From NCBI GenBank assembly GCA_040756085.1, contig JBFMAE010000364.1, forward strand, positions 1-27,774: DNA of 27,774 nt, read 5' to 3'. The DNA is from JBFMAE01 sp040756085 (GTDB taxonomy: Bacteria; Desulfobacterota; BSN033; UBA1163). Below, piece after piece: positions 1 to 7,243 of this stretch. Made by a program: the position numbers and the translations under genes. The number at the start of each line of letters is the position of its first letter. Within the stretch, counting starts at the first letter, position 1. The notes under the pieces were generated by a model, which saw only the letters and a list, made by a program, of their open reading frames with translations, had not been told where the DNA came from and searched no databases.

Positions 1-662
1 CTGGGATAATCCAAAGGTTGAGTCCTCTTTCTCATCTCCGAATAAGATCTCACCCGTTCAAGGATCTCCTCTTTTCTTCCCTCCTTTAACTGAAACCGTC
101 CTTTGAGGATGATCCAGGAAGGTGGAAGGGCCAATGTTCGATAAGAAAATTTCAACCTTGCCCGAGATTTTTCCACTACTTTGCCATCCTCCTTCATCAA
201 GCTGATAGAGAGTAATACATCCTTTAATTCCATCCCCCAGGCACCCGCATTCATCGCCAAACCGCCTCCAACCGTTCCTGGGATTCCGAAGAAGGGTTCG
301 AGTCCTTTGAGCTCCTTCTGAATGGAGAATTGGACGAGCCTTTGAAGGGAGAGACCAGCTTCGGCTTCTACCACATCTCCATCCACCTTCACTTTTTTCA
401 TCCCTTGAGTCAGGCTGATCACCCATCCACGAATCCCTTTATCTCCCACGATGAGATTCGTCCCTTTTCCCAAAACGAAGTAAGGAATCTTTTTTCTCTT
501 GGCGTATTGGACAACCTTCCTCAATTCATCAACATCTTTTGGAAAGAAGAGGCTATCTGCAGGCCCTCCCACCTTAATCGAGGTGCATTGCCTCATGGGT
601 ACATCGAACAGAACCCTTCCCTTGATCAAACCCAATGCCCCTTTCTTAAAATCCCTGTTCAT
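1..662 (-). CDS. murB: UDP-N-acetylenolpyruvoylglucosamine reductase, 3'-truncated by window edge
   Basis: MurB reduces UDP-GlcNAc-enolpyruvate to UDP-MurNAc with NADPH and FAD, the second committed cytoplasmic step of peptidoglycan precursor synthesis. Reading the minus strand from the ATG at 662-660 gives about 220 uninterrupted codons to the window edge. The FAD-binding signatures are clear: TSIKVGGPAD near residue 28, VLGKGTNLIVGD near 63, and GIPGTVGGGLAMNAGAWG near 126. A YR pair in FSYRTLAL near 172 matches the usual position of the substrate-binding tyrosine. The part that should hold the catalytic serine lies beyond the left edge and cannot be judged. It is the last visible gene of the dcw operon, 74 bp after murC, with a repeat in the spacer. 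The ribosome-binding site is weak (GAAGCGG just before the ATG), so the start is slightly uncertain. Confidence 0.93.
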   Translation of the reverse strand, partial: MNRDFKKGALGLIKGRVLFDVPMRQCTSIKVGGPADSLFFPKDVDELRKVVQYAKRKKIPYFVLGKGTNLIVGDKGIRGWVISLTQGMKKVKVDGDVVEAEAGLSLQRLVQFSIQKELKGLEPFFGIPGTVGGGLAMNAGAWGMELKDVLLSISLMKEDGKVVEKSRARLKFSYRTLALPPSWIILKGRFQLKEGRKEEILERVRSYSEMRKRTQPLDYP

Positions 663-677
663 CCGCTTCGCGTGATG

Positions 678-748
678 AGTTCGGAGCTTCTATTTATATC
701 TCCGAACTCCCTGCCTGCGGCAGGCAGGCGAACTAATTACTCCGAACT
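678..748. repeat. Family A palindromic repeat, copy 1 (murC-murB junction)
   Basis: The core at 710-728 is a perfect 9-bp inverted repeat around one G (CCTGCCTGCGGCAGGCAGG). It is flanked by direct copies of CTCCGAACT at 700-708 and 740-748, exactly 40 bp apart, and by an inverted TTCGGAG at 680-686 that can pair with 700-706. The same architecture with the same 40-bp spacing occurs at 4434-4516, and 710-748 recurs inverted at 27563-27601 with 36 of 39 positions identical. The right side runs into the murC reading frame and encodes its last residues and stop codon. Confidence 0.9.
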
Positions 749-2119
749 ATTTAATCGGTTCATCAATTCCTCTGAAACCTGCCAGATATCTCCTGCACCC
801 AAAGTGATCACGAGGTCCCCCGGTGTGATGACGCGGAGAAGATAGTCAACGATCTCCTTCTTATCAGCCAAATAGGCCACGTCCTTATGACCATATTCCC
901 GGATTCCCTCGAAGAGTGCCTTCGCCTCCACTCCCTCAATCCGGTCCTCTCCCGCCGGATAGATGTCGGTGAGGATGAGAATGTCTGCATCATAAAAAGC
1001 AGTCAGAAAATCATGAAACAGGGCCTGGGTTCGGGTAAACCGATGGGGTTGAAACACGGCGACAATCCTTTTTCCCCAACCGGTCCGTGCTGCCCTCAGG
1101 GTGGCCATGATCTCGACCGGATGATGGCCATAGTCGTCTACGATGAGAACCCCCTTCTTCTCCCCTTTGACCTGGAACCGCCTCTGAATCCCGCTGAAAT
1201 CGCTCAGCGTCTCCTGAACGGTTTGAAAGGGAATATCGAGTTCAAAAGCGGTGGCCACAGTGGCCAAGGCATTATAAACATTGTGGAGCCCTGGCATCTG
1301 TATCTTCAGCCTGCCCACTTCCCGACCATGGTGGAGCACATCAAAGGTGGTACAAAGTCCTTCAAAGACTATCTCCCTCGCCTGAAAATCGGCCTGAGTG
1401 GTCAACCCATAAGTAGTGAACCGCTTCTTCAACCTCGGGATGAGGCTTTGGATGTTGGGATGATCGAGACAGAGGATAACCAATCCGAAAAAGGGAACCT
1501 TATCCAAAAAACTGAGAAAGGTCTCTTTGATCTCCTCGATCCCTTTATAGTAATCCAGATGCTCCGGGTCGATGCTGGTAACTACTGCAATCGTCGGAAT
1601 CAGTTTGATAAAAGAACCATCGCTCTCGTCAGCCTCTGCCACCAGGAATTCACCCTGGCCGAGCTTGGCATTGCTTCCGATGCTGTTGAGTCTCCCACCG
1701 ATGACGACTGTGGGGTCGAGCCCTCCAGCCGCCAGAACCGTGGCAATGAAGGAGGTGGTCGTCGTCTTTCCATGGGTTCCTGCAATGGCGACCCCGACCT
1801 TCATCCGCATCAATTCTGCCAGCATCTCCGCACGAGGAATCACGGGGATGAGCCTCTGCTCAGCCACTTCGACTTCAGGGTTGTTTAGCCGAACCGCAGA
1901 GGAGACCACCACGACATCTGCCTCCTTCACATTCTCTCTCCGGTGGCCATAGTAGATTTCGCACCCCAGGGCTTCGAGCCTTCGGGTAACCTCCGTCTCC
2001 TTGAGATCCGAACCGCTGATGTGATAGCCCAGATTGAGCAAAACCTCAGCAATCCCGCTCATGCCGATTCCGCCGATCCCCACAAAATGGATATGTTGAA
2101 TCCGTCCTCTTCGATACAT
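737..2119 (-). CDS. murC: UDP-N-acetylmuramate--L-alanine ligase
   Basis: MurC is the ATP-dependent cytoplasmic ligase that adds L-alanine to UDP-MurNAc, the first amino acid of the stem peptide. The 460-residue product has the normal family length. The N-terminal nucleotide-sugar domain shows GIGGIGMSG at 14-22. The ATP-binding loop AGTHGKTTTT is at 113-122, the acidic segment AEADESDGSF at 161-170, the central-domain signature PGLHNVYNALA at 276-286, and DDYGHHP at 328-334 starts the C-terminal domain. The ATG at 2119 is preceded by a purine-rich GAGAGACGAAG. Its last codons (NSSE then TAA) lie inside a family A repeat, so the repeat has set its C-terminus. It is downstream of murG across a 106-bp repeat-filled spacer. 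Confidence 0.97.
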   Translation of the reverse strand: MYRRGRIQHIHFVGIGGIGMSGIAEVLLNLGYHISGSDLKETEVTRRLEALGCEIYYGHRRENVKEADVVVVSSAVRLNNPEVEVAEQRLIPVIPRAEMLAELMRMKVGVAIAGTHGKTTTTSFIATVLAAGGLDPTVVIGGRLNSIGSNAKLGQGEFLVAEADESDGSFIKLIPTIAVVTSIDPEHLDYYKGIEEIKETFLSFLDKVPFFGLVILCLDHPNIQSLIPRLKKRFTTYGLTTQADFQAREIVFEGLCTTFDVLHHGREVGRLKIQMPGLHNVYNALATVATAFELDIPFQTVQETLSDFSGIQRRFQVKGEKKGVLIVDDYGHHPVEIMATLRAARTGWGKRIVAVFQPHRFTRTQALFHDFLTAFYDADILILTDIYPAGEDRIEGVEAKALFEGIREYGHKDVAYLADKKEIVDYLLRVITPGDLVITLGAGDIWQVSEELMNRLNSSE

Positions 2120-2130
2120 CTTCGTCTCTC

Positions 2131-2220
2131 TCGTCTATCTGGTTTATTCGGTCTATTTTGTTTATTTAGTTTATTGAGTTAACGAAATAGACGAAAAAGA
2201 TCAAATAGACTAAACAGACC
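2131..2220. repeat. Family C degenerate 8-10 bp repeats forming a long imperfect hairpin (murG-murC spacer)
   Basis: The spacer is built of degenerate units close to GTCTATTTG or TTTATTTAG on the plus strand (2131-2176), followed after GTTAAC by their reverse complements, close to AAATAGACG or AAATAGACT (2185-2219). The two halves can pair, for example GTCTATTT at 2151-2158 with AAATAGAC at 2185-2192 or 2203-2210. The arrangement gives an AT-rich RNA hairpin about 90 nt long between the murG stop and the murC start. It has no resemblance to the other repeat families in the window. Confidence 0.8.
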
Positions 2221-2225
2221 TTTCC

Positions 2226-3320
2226 TTATTTTCCAATCAACGCATAACAGTGATCCACAATCTCCTGAGCTGCCCTCGGCCGACTCATCTGTCCCATGGC
2301 CTTCTCCATCCTCGTCCGTTCCTCTGGATGTCCGTAAAGGTGGAGAATGGTTTGGGCCAACAATGTTCCATTCAATGCTTCGTCCCGGATCATCCTCGCT
2401 GCTCCCTGGTCTACCAATCTCTGTGCGTTCATCAACTGGTGATGGTGGGCTGCATGAGGATAAGGGATGAGGATAACCGCCTTTCCACAAACTGCTAATT
2501 CCGAAATCGTGCTCGCCCCTGCCCTGCAGATGACCAGATTGGAGATCTGGTAATAGGTGGCCATGTCCTCGAAGAAAGATCTCACCAATGCCTCAAATCC
2601 TTTCTCCTGATAACCTTTCGAAACGAACTCGAAATCCGCATTTCCGGTTTGATGAATAAATTTCAGAGAAAGCTTCTTCTCCTGAAGCAGGCTCAGAGCC
2701 TCCATCATGGCCACATTGATCCGATGGGCACCCGCACTCCCTCCGAAGACAAAAACCGTAAATCGATCCCCCTCTTTCATCTCCGCGTCTTCTTTTCCTG
2801 CCGAGACGGATGTAAAAAATTCCTTTCTGATAGGATTCCCGGTTACAACGGTCTTCTTCTCGGGAAAGTATTTCCTCGTCTCTTCGAAGGAGACAAAGAT
2901 TTTTTGACTGAACCATTTCAGGATGCGGTTGGTCATCCCTGGCATCACATTCTGTTCGTGGATGGCCCTCTTGGTCCTGAGAAGGAATGCAGCCAATAGA
3001 GCTGGGCCGGAAGCATATCCTCCTACACCCAAAACAATCTGAGGACGAAAATCCTTCAAGATCGACATCGCCTCTGAGATGGCTTTTGGAAGGCTCCAAA
3101 TCGCTTTTACCTTTTCCAGAAGGGACCTTCCTTTCAGGGGGCTGGCCTGGATCGTTCTCAAAGGAAATTTTCCTCCGGCCAATACCCTTGCCTCGATTCC
3201 TTTCTTTGTTCCGATGAATAAGACTTCATTCCCCATCTCCCTTTCAACGAATGCCTCAGCAATTGCCATGCCCGGAAAAAGATGACCTCCCGTGCCACCT
3301 CCGGCAATCACACACCTCAT
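2226..3320 (-). CDS. murG: UDP-GlcNAc:undecaprenyl-PP-MurNAc-pentapeptide GlcNAc transferase
   Basis: MurG transfers GlcNAc from UDP-GlcNAc to lipid I, making lipid II on the inner face of the membrane. The 364-residue product shows the family hallmarks: the N-terminal glycine loop GGGTGGHLFPG at 7-17, the HEQN segment followed by PGMTNRIL, GNPIRKEF, the second glycine loop FGGSAGAHRIN, and the UDP-binding region RAGASTISELAVCGKAVIL followed by PYPHAAHHHQ. Its ATG overlaps the ftsW stop in an ATGA quartet (3317-3320), so the two are translationally coupled. This fits their sequential roles of making and then polymerising lipid II. Nothing in the sequence looks damaged. Confidence 0.97.
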   Translation of the reverse strand: MRCVIAGGGTGGHLFPGMAIAEAFVEREMGNEVLFIGTKKGIEARVLAGGKFPLRTIQASPLKGRSLLEKVKAIWSLPKAISEAMSILKDFRPQIVLGVGGYASGPALLAAFLLRTKRAIHEQNVMPGMTNRILKWFSQKIFVSFEETRKYFPEKKTVVTGNPIRKEFFTSVSAGKEDAEMKEGDRFTVFVFGGSAGAHRINVAMMEALSLLQEKKLSLKFIHQTGNADFEFVSKGYQEKGFEALVRSFFEDMATYYQISNLVICRAGASTISELAVCGKAVILIPYPHAAHHHQLMNAQRLVDQGAARMIRDEALNGTLLAQTILHLYGHPEERTRMEKAMGQMSRPRAAQEIVDHCYALIGK

Positions 3321-4417
3321 CTCCGTTCCATATGAGTCGAAAGGTGAAGAAGAATTCCCACCCCGGCTAAATTAGCGATCAACGATGTCCCCCCATAACT
3401 GACCATGGGGAGGGTCAATCCTTTTGTTGGAAGTAGCCCCAGAACGACCCCCATATTGATCACTGCCTGAAGGGAGATCATCAAAGTAATACCCAATGCC
3501 AGATAAGCACCAAAACGATCTTCGAGGGAAAGCCCGATATGAACCCCTCTCAGGGTCAGAATGAAAAAGAGAAGCACCACAACCATCGCCCCAACCAATC
3601 CCAGCTCCTCCCCGATGACAGAAAAGATAAAATCCGTATGGGGGGCAGGAAGAAAGAAGAGTTTCTGCCTTCCCTCCCCCAGCCCCAATCCGAAGAGGCC
3701 CCCTGAACCAAAGGAGAGAAACGATTGGATGATCTGGAAACTTGTGCCAGTCGGGTCATCCCAGGGCCGGATGAAACCCATCAGCCTTCGATAACGGTAC
3801 CCCACATTCATCAAAAAATAATAGACCACCGGAGTGGCAAGCAACAGGGCACCGACGATGTAGATCACCCTGGCCCCACTGATGAAGAGAAGGAGAAAAA
3901 CCATCGCTGCCATGAAGAGAGCTGCTCCAAAATCGGGTTCCTTCGCCACCAGAGCAATGACAAGACCGGAGAAAAGGACCGTGGGAAGAAATCCAAAAGA
4001 GAAGCTCCGAATCTTCTCCTCCTTCTTGGTCAAAAAATAAGCCAAAAAGATGATCAACCCTAACTTGGCAAATTCCGAGGGTTGAAAGGAGAAGGTCTGG
4101 ATCTTCAACCAACGCATCGATCCACCCACCCGATGCCCGATCCCCGGGATCAACACAGCGATCAAAAGAAGAATGGAAAGGATGAGTATAGGATAGGCAA
4201 ACCGTTTCAGAATCTCATAAGGCAAAAACATCATGAGGATCATCAGAACGAAACCGATCCCTGCGTAGAGTGCCTGCCTCTTCAAAAAGTAGTAAGGATC
4301 CCCGAAACGGTCTCCGGCGATGATGGCACTCGTGCTATAAACCATCACAATCCCGATACCCACTAAGGCAAGCGTCACAATCAATAGGATGAAGTCGAAC
4401 CTTCTTTTTCCTTTCAT
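3317..4417 (-). CDS. ftsW: SEDS-family peptidoglycan glycosyltransferase FtsW
   Basis: FtsW polymerises lipid II into septal glycan strands together with the transpeptidase FtsI. The 366-residue product is almost entirely hydrophobic segments, about ten membrane spans, with a short charged N-terminus. SEDS signatures are visible: KEPDFGAALF, the extracellular loop PWDDPTGTSFQIIQS, GLGLGEGRQKLFFLPAPHTD, the following segment FIFSVIGEELGLVGA, and YGGTSLIANL near the C-terminus. Position between murD and murG in the dcw cluster favours FtsW over its paralogue RodA. The ATG at 4417 has no clear Shine-Dalgarno sequence, only AAAAAG. It is separated from murD by an 83-bp spacer holding a family A repeat and overlaps murG by 4 bp. 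Confidence 0.95.
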   Translation of the reverse strand: MKGKRRFDFILLIVTLALVGIGIVMVYSTSAIIAGDRFGDPYYFLKRQALYAGIGFVLMILMMFLPYEILKRFAYPILILSILLLIAVLIPGIGHRVGGSMRWLKIQTFSFQPSEFAKLGLIIFLAYFLTKKEEKIRSFSFGFLPTVLFSGLVIALVAKEPDFGAALFMAAMVFLLLFISGARVIYIVGALLLATPVVYYFLMNVGYRYRRLMGFIRPWDDPTGTSFQIIQSFLSFGSGGLFGLGLGEGRQKLFFLPAPHTDFIFSVIGEELGLVGAMVVVLLFFILTLRGVHIGLSLEDRFGAYLALGITLMISLQAVINMGVVLGLLPTKGLTLPMVSYGGTSLIANLAGVGILLHLSTHMERR

Positions 4418-4433
4418 CTTTTTGAGTCCGTCA

Positions 4434-4516
4434 TTCGGAGCTCGGAACTTTTAATTTTATCTTACCTCTCCGAACTACCTGCCTGCGGTAGGCAGGCGAA
4501 TTAATCACTCCCAACT
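4434..4516. repeat. Family A palindromic repeat, copy 2 (murD-ftsW junction)
   Basis: The core CCTGCCTGCGGTAGGCAGG is at 4478-4496. CTCCGAACT at 4468-4476 and the near-copy CTCCCAACT at 4508-4516 flank it at the same 40-bp spacing as copy 1, and TTCGGAG at 4434-4440 is the inverted outer element. The right arm extends into murD and encodes its last residues and TAA stop. Confidence 0.9.
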
Positions 4517-5859
4517 TCCAGCCGATGAACCACCTCTTTGAAAACCTTTCCCCTCTCCTTGTAATCTCTGAACATATCGAAACTCGAACAGGCTGGTGAG
4601 AGGAGGACCACTTCCCCTTTCTTTGCCATCTGATAGGCGAGGAGCACTGCATCTTCCAGGGTCTTTGCCATAGCCGTATCCGTCAACGCTCCGAGTTCCC
4701 GGTTCATTCTCTCCTTAGCTTCTCCGATAAGGATCAGCCTTTTGACCCGACTCTGAATCATTTCTCTGAGAGGGCTTAAGTCCCCTTGTTTATCCCTTCC
4801 CCCTGCAATCAGGATCACGGGTTCCCTGAAACTCTGAAGGGATTTGACCACCGAACCAACATTCGTTCCCTTTGAATCATTGTAGTAGTGGACCCCCCCG
4901 ATCTCCCGGACAAATTCAAGACGATGCTCAAGACCCTCAAACCGATCCAGAACGGTTTCGATCTCTTTTTTTAAACAACCGGAGAGCCTGGCAGCGGTGA
5001 GGGCTGCCATCATATTCTCCACATTATGGATCCCCTTCAAGCGAACGTTGGCTAGCGAATAGCTCTCCTCTTTTTCTCCGAGCCTGAAGGTGATGGTTTG
5101 GCCATTGGAGAAAGTCCCCTCCTCGAGGTTCTCCTCCAGGCTGAAAAGGACTTTTTTCGCTTTCACCCTTTCTCCACACTTCATCACCACGGGATCATCT
5201 CTGTTGAGAACGGCCACATCCCCGGAATGCTGATTCGAAAAAATTCGGGCCTTCGCCTCAATATAGTCTGCATATCGGGGGTAACGATCTAGATGGTCCT
5301 CGGTAATATTGAGGAGAATAGAGATCCGGGGACGAAAGTCTTCGATCGCCTCCAGCTGAAAACTGGAGATCTCAACCACCAATACTTCCCATCGATCTCC
5401 CCCATCTGCAAAGAGGATCAACGGGTCTCCCACGTTGCCTCCCACGCCCACCTTCTTTCCATCTTCCTTCAGCATCTCACCGATGAGGAGTGTTGCGGTC
5501 GTCTTCCCGTTCGTCCCGGTCACCGCGATGATGGGGATGTCGATAAAATGGTAAGCCAGTTCGATCTCACTGATGACTCGAATTCCCTTCTTCAACGCCT
5601 TTTGAATCGGTTCGATGCTCAAGTCAACTCCTGGGCTCACCACAATGAGGTCTGCTTTGAGAAAGGTCTCTGTCTGATGGCCGCCCCATTCCATGGGAAT
5701 CTCCATCCCTTCCAGTCCCTGAACCGTTTCCCTCATCTCTTCTTTCGGTTTCACCTCCGTGGTGCTCACCATCGACCCCTTCGTCTTAAGGAATTTTACT
5801 GTTGCCACTCCTGTCCTGGCCAGACCCACCACCAATACCTTTCTGCCTGCGAGATCCAT
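4501..5859 (-). CDS. murD: UDP-N-acetylmuramoyl-L-alanine--D-glutamate ligase
   Basis: MurD adds D-glutamate to UDP-MurNAc-L-Ala using ATP in the cytoplasm. The 452-residue product matches the family length. It shows the N-terminal VGLARTGVAT at 11-20, VSPGVDL near 74, the ATP loop GTNGKTT at 115-121, EISSFQLE, NITEDHLDRY, GIHNVENMMAA, the C-terminal YYNDSKGTN and AGGRDKQGD, and LLSPACSSFDMF near the end. The ATG at 5859 has no recognisable Shine-Dalgarno sequence (GTTTTTT precedes it), but MDLAGRKVLVVG is a typical MurD start. The last residues (GSD then TAA) lie inside family A repeat copy 2. A roughly 300-bp spacer with two repeat elements separates it from mraY, unusually long for this operon. 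Confidence 0.96.
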   Translation of the reverse strand: MDLAGRKVLVVGLARTGVATVKFLKTKGSMVSTTEVKPKEEMRETVQGLEGMEIPMEWGGHQTETFLKADLIVVSPGVDLSIEPIQKALKKGIRVISEIELAYHFIDIPIIAVTGTNGKTTATLLIGEMLKEDGKKVGVGGNVGDPLILFADGGDRWEVLVVEISSFQLEAIEDFRPRISILLNITEDHLDRYPRYADYIEAKARIFSNQHSGDVAVLNRDDPVVMKCGERVKAKKVLFSLEENLEEGTFSNGQTITFRLGEKEESYSLANVRLKGIHNVENMMAALTAARLSGCLKKEIETVLDRFEGLEHRLEFVREIGGVHYYNDSKGTNVGSVVKSLQSFREPVILIAGGRDKQGDLSPLREMIQSRVKRLILIGEAKERMNRELGALTDTAMAKTLEDAVLLAYQMAKKGEVVLLSPACSSFDMFRDYKERGKVFKEVVHRLEVGSD

Positions 5860-5920
5860 AAAAAACGTTATCCGTGTCTCGTGTTCAAAAATTCCTAATC
5901 CACCAGTTGGGAAAAAGTTC

Positions 5921-6092
5921 CAAAAGGTAGTTGGATGTGTTGAGAAACCTTTACAGCGGCACCTTTGAATATTTTATTACTCAGTTTCCAAACATATTGC
6001 AGAGATCACCTCAAGCGACATCGCATCTTACCCATAGAACATATTAAAGAACCGCTTGGTAAAGGTTTAGAAGCACATCCAACTACCTTTTC
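5921..6092. repeat. Inverted-repeat element of about 170 bp in the mraY-murD spacer (family D)
   Basis: AAAAGGTAGTTGGATGTG at 5922-5939 is a perfect 18-bp inverted match to 6074-6091. The similarity continues inward with small gaps: AAACCTTTAC on the left at 5945-5954 matches the reverse complement of GTAAAGGTTT at 6059-6068, followed by GCGG on the left and its complement CCGC on the right. The whole could be a miniature inverted-repeat transposable element or fold as one long hairpin in the dcw transcript. I see no clear target-site duplication and no open reading frame inside. Only one copy is present here, so mobility is unproven. Confidence 0.75.
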
Positions 6093-6121
6093 AATGCAAC
6101 TGAGTTTATCCATCACTCTCA

Positions 6122-6161
6122 AATCCCCCAACCTCCCTTTGGGATGGGGTGAGGGGGGATT
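6122..6161. repeat. Family B GC-rich palindrome, copy 1 (abuts the mraY stop codon)
   Basis: A 40-bp imperfect palindrome starts AATCCCCC and ends GGGGGGATT, with the inner arms CTCCC and GGGATGGGGTGAGG. Its edge coincides with the mraY stop codon: on the minus strand TAA runs straight into TCCCCCC. A closely similar element is at 10214-10256. Confidence 0.85.
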
Positions 6162-7239
6162 ACCTCAACTTCAATGTGCTGATCGCCACCAGCCCAAGAA
6201 TGATGCCGATGATCCAGAATCGGACGATGATCTTGGGTTCGGCCCAGCCTTTCAACTCAAAGTGGTGATGAATGGGTGCCATTCGGAAAACCCGTTTCTT
6301 CCTCAACCGATAAGAGATGACCTGGATGATGACTGAAAGGGCCTCGATCACAAAAATCCCGCCAACGATCACCAAGAGGATCTCCTGTTTGGCGATCACC
6401 GCAATCGTTCCCAGTGCGGCGCCCAAGGCCAGAGAGCCGACATCGCCCATAAAGACCTGAGCGGGATAGGTATTGAACCAGAGGAAACCCAGACCGGATC
6501 CGACCAGGGCACCGCAAAAAATCGTCAACTCCCCGCTGCCTTTGACGAAGGGGATCTGGAGATAGCTGGCGAATCGATAGTTGCCTGCAAGATAGCAGAA
6601 AAGCATAAAGGTGCCGCTGGCGATGAGCACGGGTCCGATTGCCAATCCATCGAGTCCGTCGGTCAGATTGACGGCATTGGCCGATCCCACGATGACGAAC
6701 ATGGCAAAGAGGACATAACCCCCTTCTCCCAGATCCGGCATCACCCTTTTAAAAAAGGGAAAGATCAATCTTGAATCGTGATCAAAGGAGTAGAAAAGAA
6801 TCAGGCTGATCCCAAGACCCATGATTACCTCGATGGGGAACTTGTATCGAGCTCGGATGCCGATACCGTTCTTATCCCGGACCTTCTTATAATCGTCGAG
6901 AAAACCCAGGACTCCAAATCCCAGTGTGGTTAACAGGACAATCCAGATATATCGATTGGTCAGGTCAGACCAGAATAGGGTTGGAATCAGAATGCTGGTG
7001 AGGATCAGGCTTCCGCCCATCGTTGGTGTTCCGTTTTTGGCCAGATGTCGGGAGGGAACATCTTCCCTTACCACTTGTCCGATCTGAAAAAACTTTAACT
7101 TGTTGATCACCCAGGGCCCGATGACAAAACTGATGAAAAGGGCGGTCAAAATCGCATAGATTGTCCTAAAGGTGATATACCGGAAAACATTGAAAAAAGA
7201 GAAATACTCATGAAGAGGATAGAGAAGATGATAGAACAT
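6160..7239 (-). CDS. mraY: Phospho-N-acetylmuramoyl-pentapeptide transferase
   Basis: MraY is the integral membrane enzyme that moves phospho-MurNAc-pentapeptide from UDP to undecaprenyl phosphate, forming lipid I. The 359-residue product has about ten hydrophobic segments. Diagnostic cytoplasmic motifs are GTPTMGGSL at 70-78, the catalytic acidic pair in FLDDYKK at 113-119, NAVNLTDGLDGLA at 188-200, GDVGSLALGA near 265, and the histidine motif HHHFELKGWAEPKI in the last cytoplasmic loop. It starts 4 bp after the murF stop, so the two are almost certainly cotranslated. The TAA stop lies at the edge of a family B repeat. Confidence 0.97.
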   Translation of the reverse strand: MFYHLLYPLHEYFSFFNVFRYITFRTIYAILTALFISFVIGPWVINKLKFFQIGQVVREDVPSRHLAKNGTPTMGGSLILTSILIPTLFWSDLTNRYIWIVLLTTLGFGVLGFLDDYKKVRDKNGIGIRARYKFPIEVIMGLGISLILFYSFDHDSRLIFPFFKRVMPDLGEGGYVLFAMFVIVGSANAVNLTDGLDGLAIGPVLIASGTFMLFCYLAGNYRFASYLQIPFVKGSGELTIFCGALVGSGLGFLWFNTYPAQVFMGDVGSLALGAALGTIAVIAKQEILLVIVGGIFVIEALSVIIQVISYRLRKKRVFRMAPIHHHFELKGWAEPKIIVRFWIIGIILGLVAISTLKLR

Positions 7240-7243
7240 CCCT

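Noticed and set aside
58..426. 122-residue minus-strand frame near the left edge
   Set aside because: It overlaps murB in another frame. The murB frame has clear FAD-binding signatures through the same region.
887..1888. 333-residue open frame on the plus strand
   Set aside because: It lies entirely opposite murC, whose frame shows full family motifs. The plus-strand translation has no recognisable domain and no ribosome-binding site.
2131..2220. CRISPR array in the murG-murC spacer
   Set aside because: The units are 8-10 bp, degenerate and inverted in the second half, with no spacers of constant length. No cas gene is in the window.
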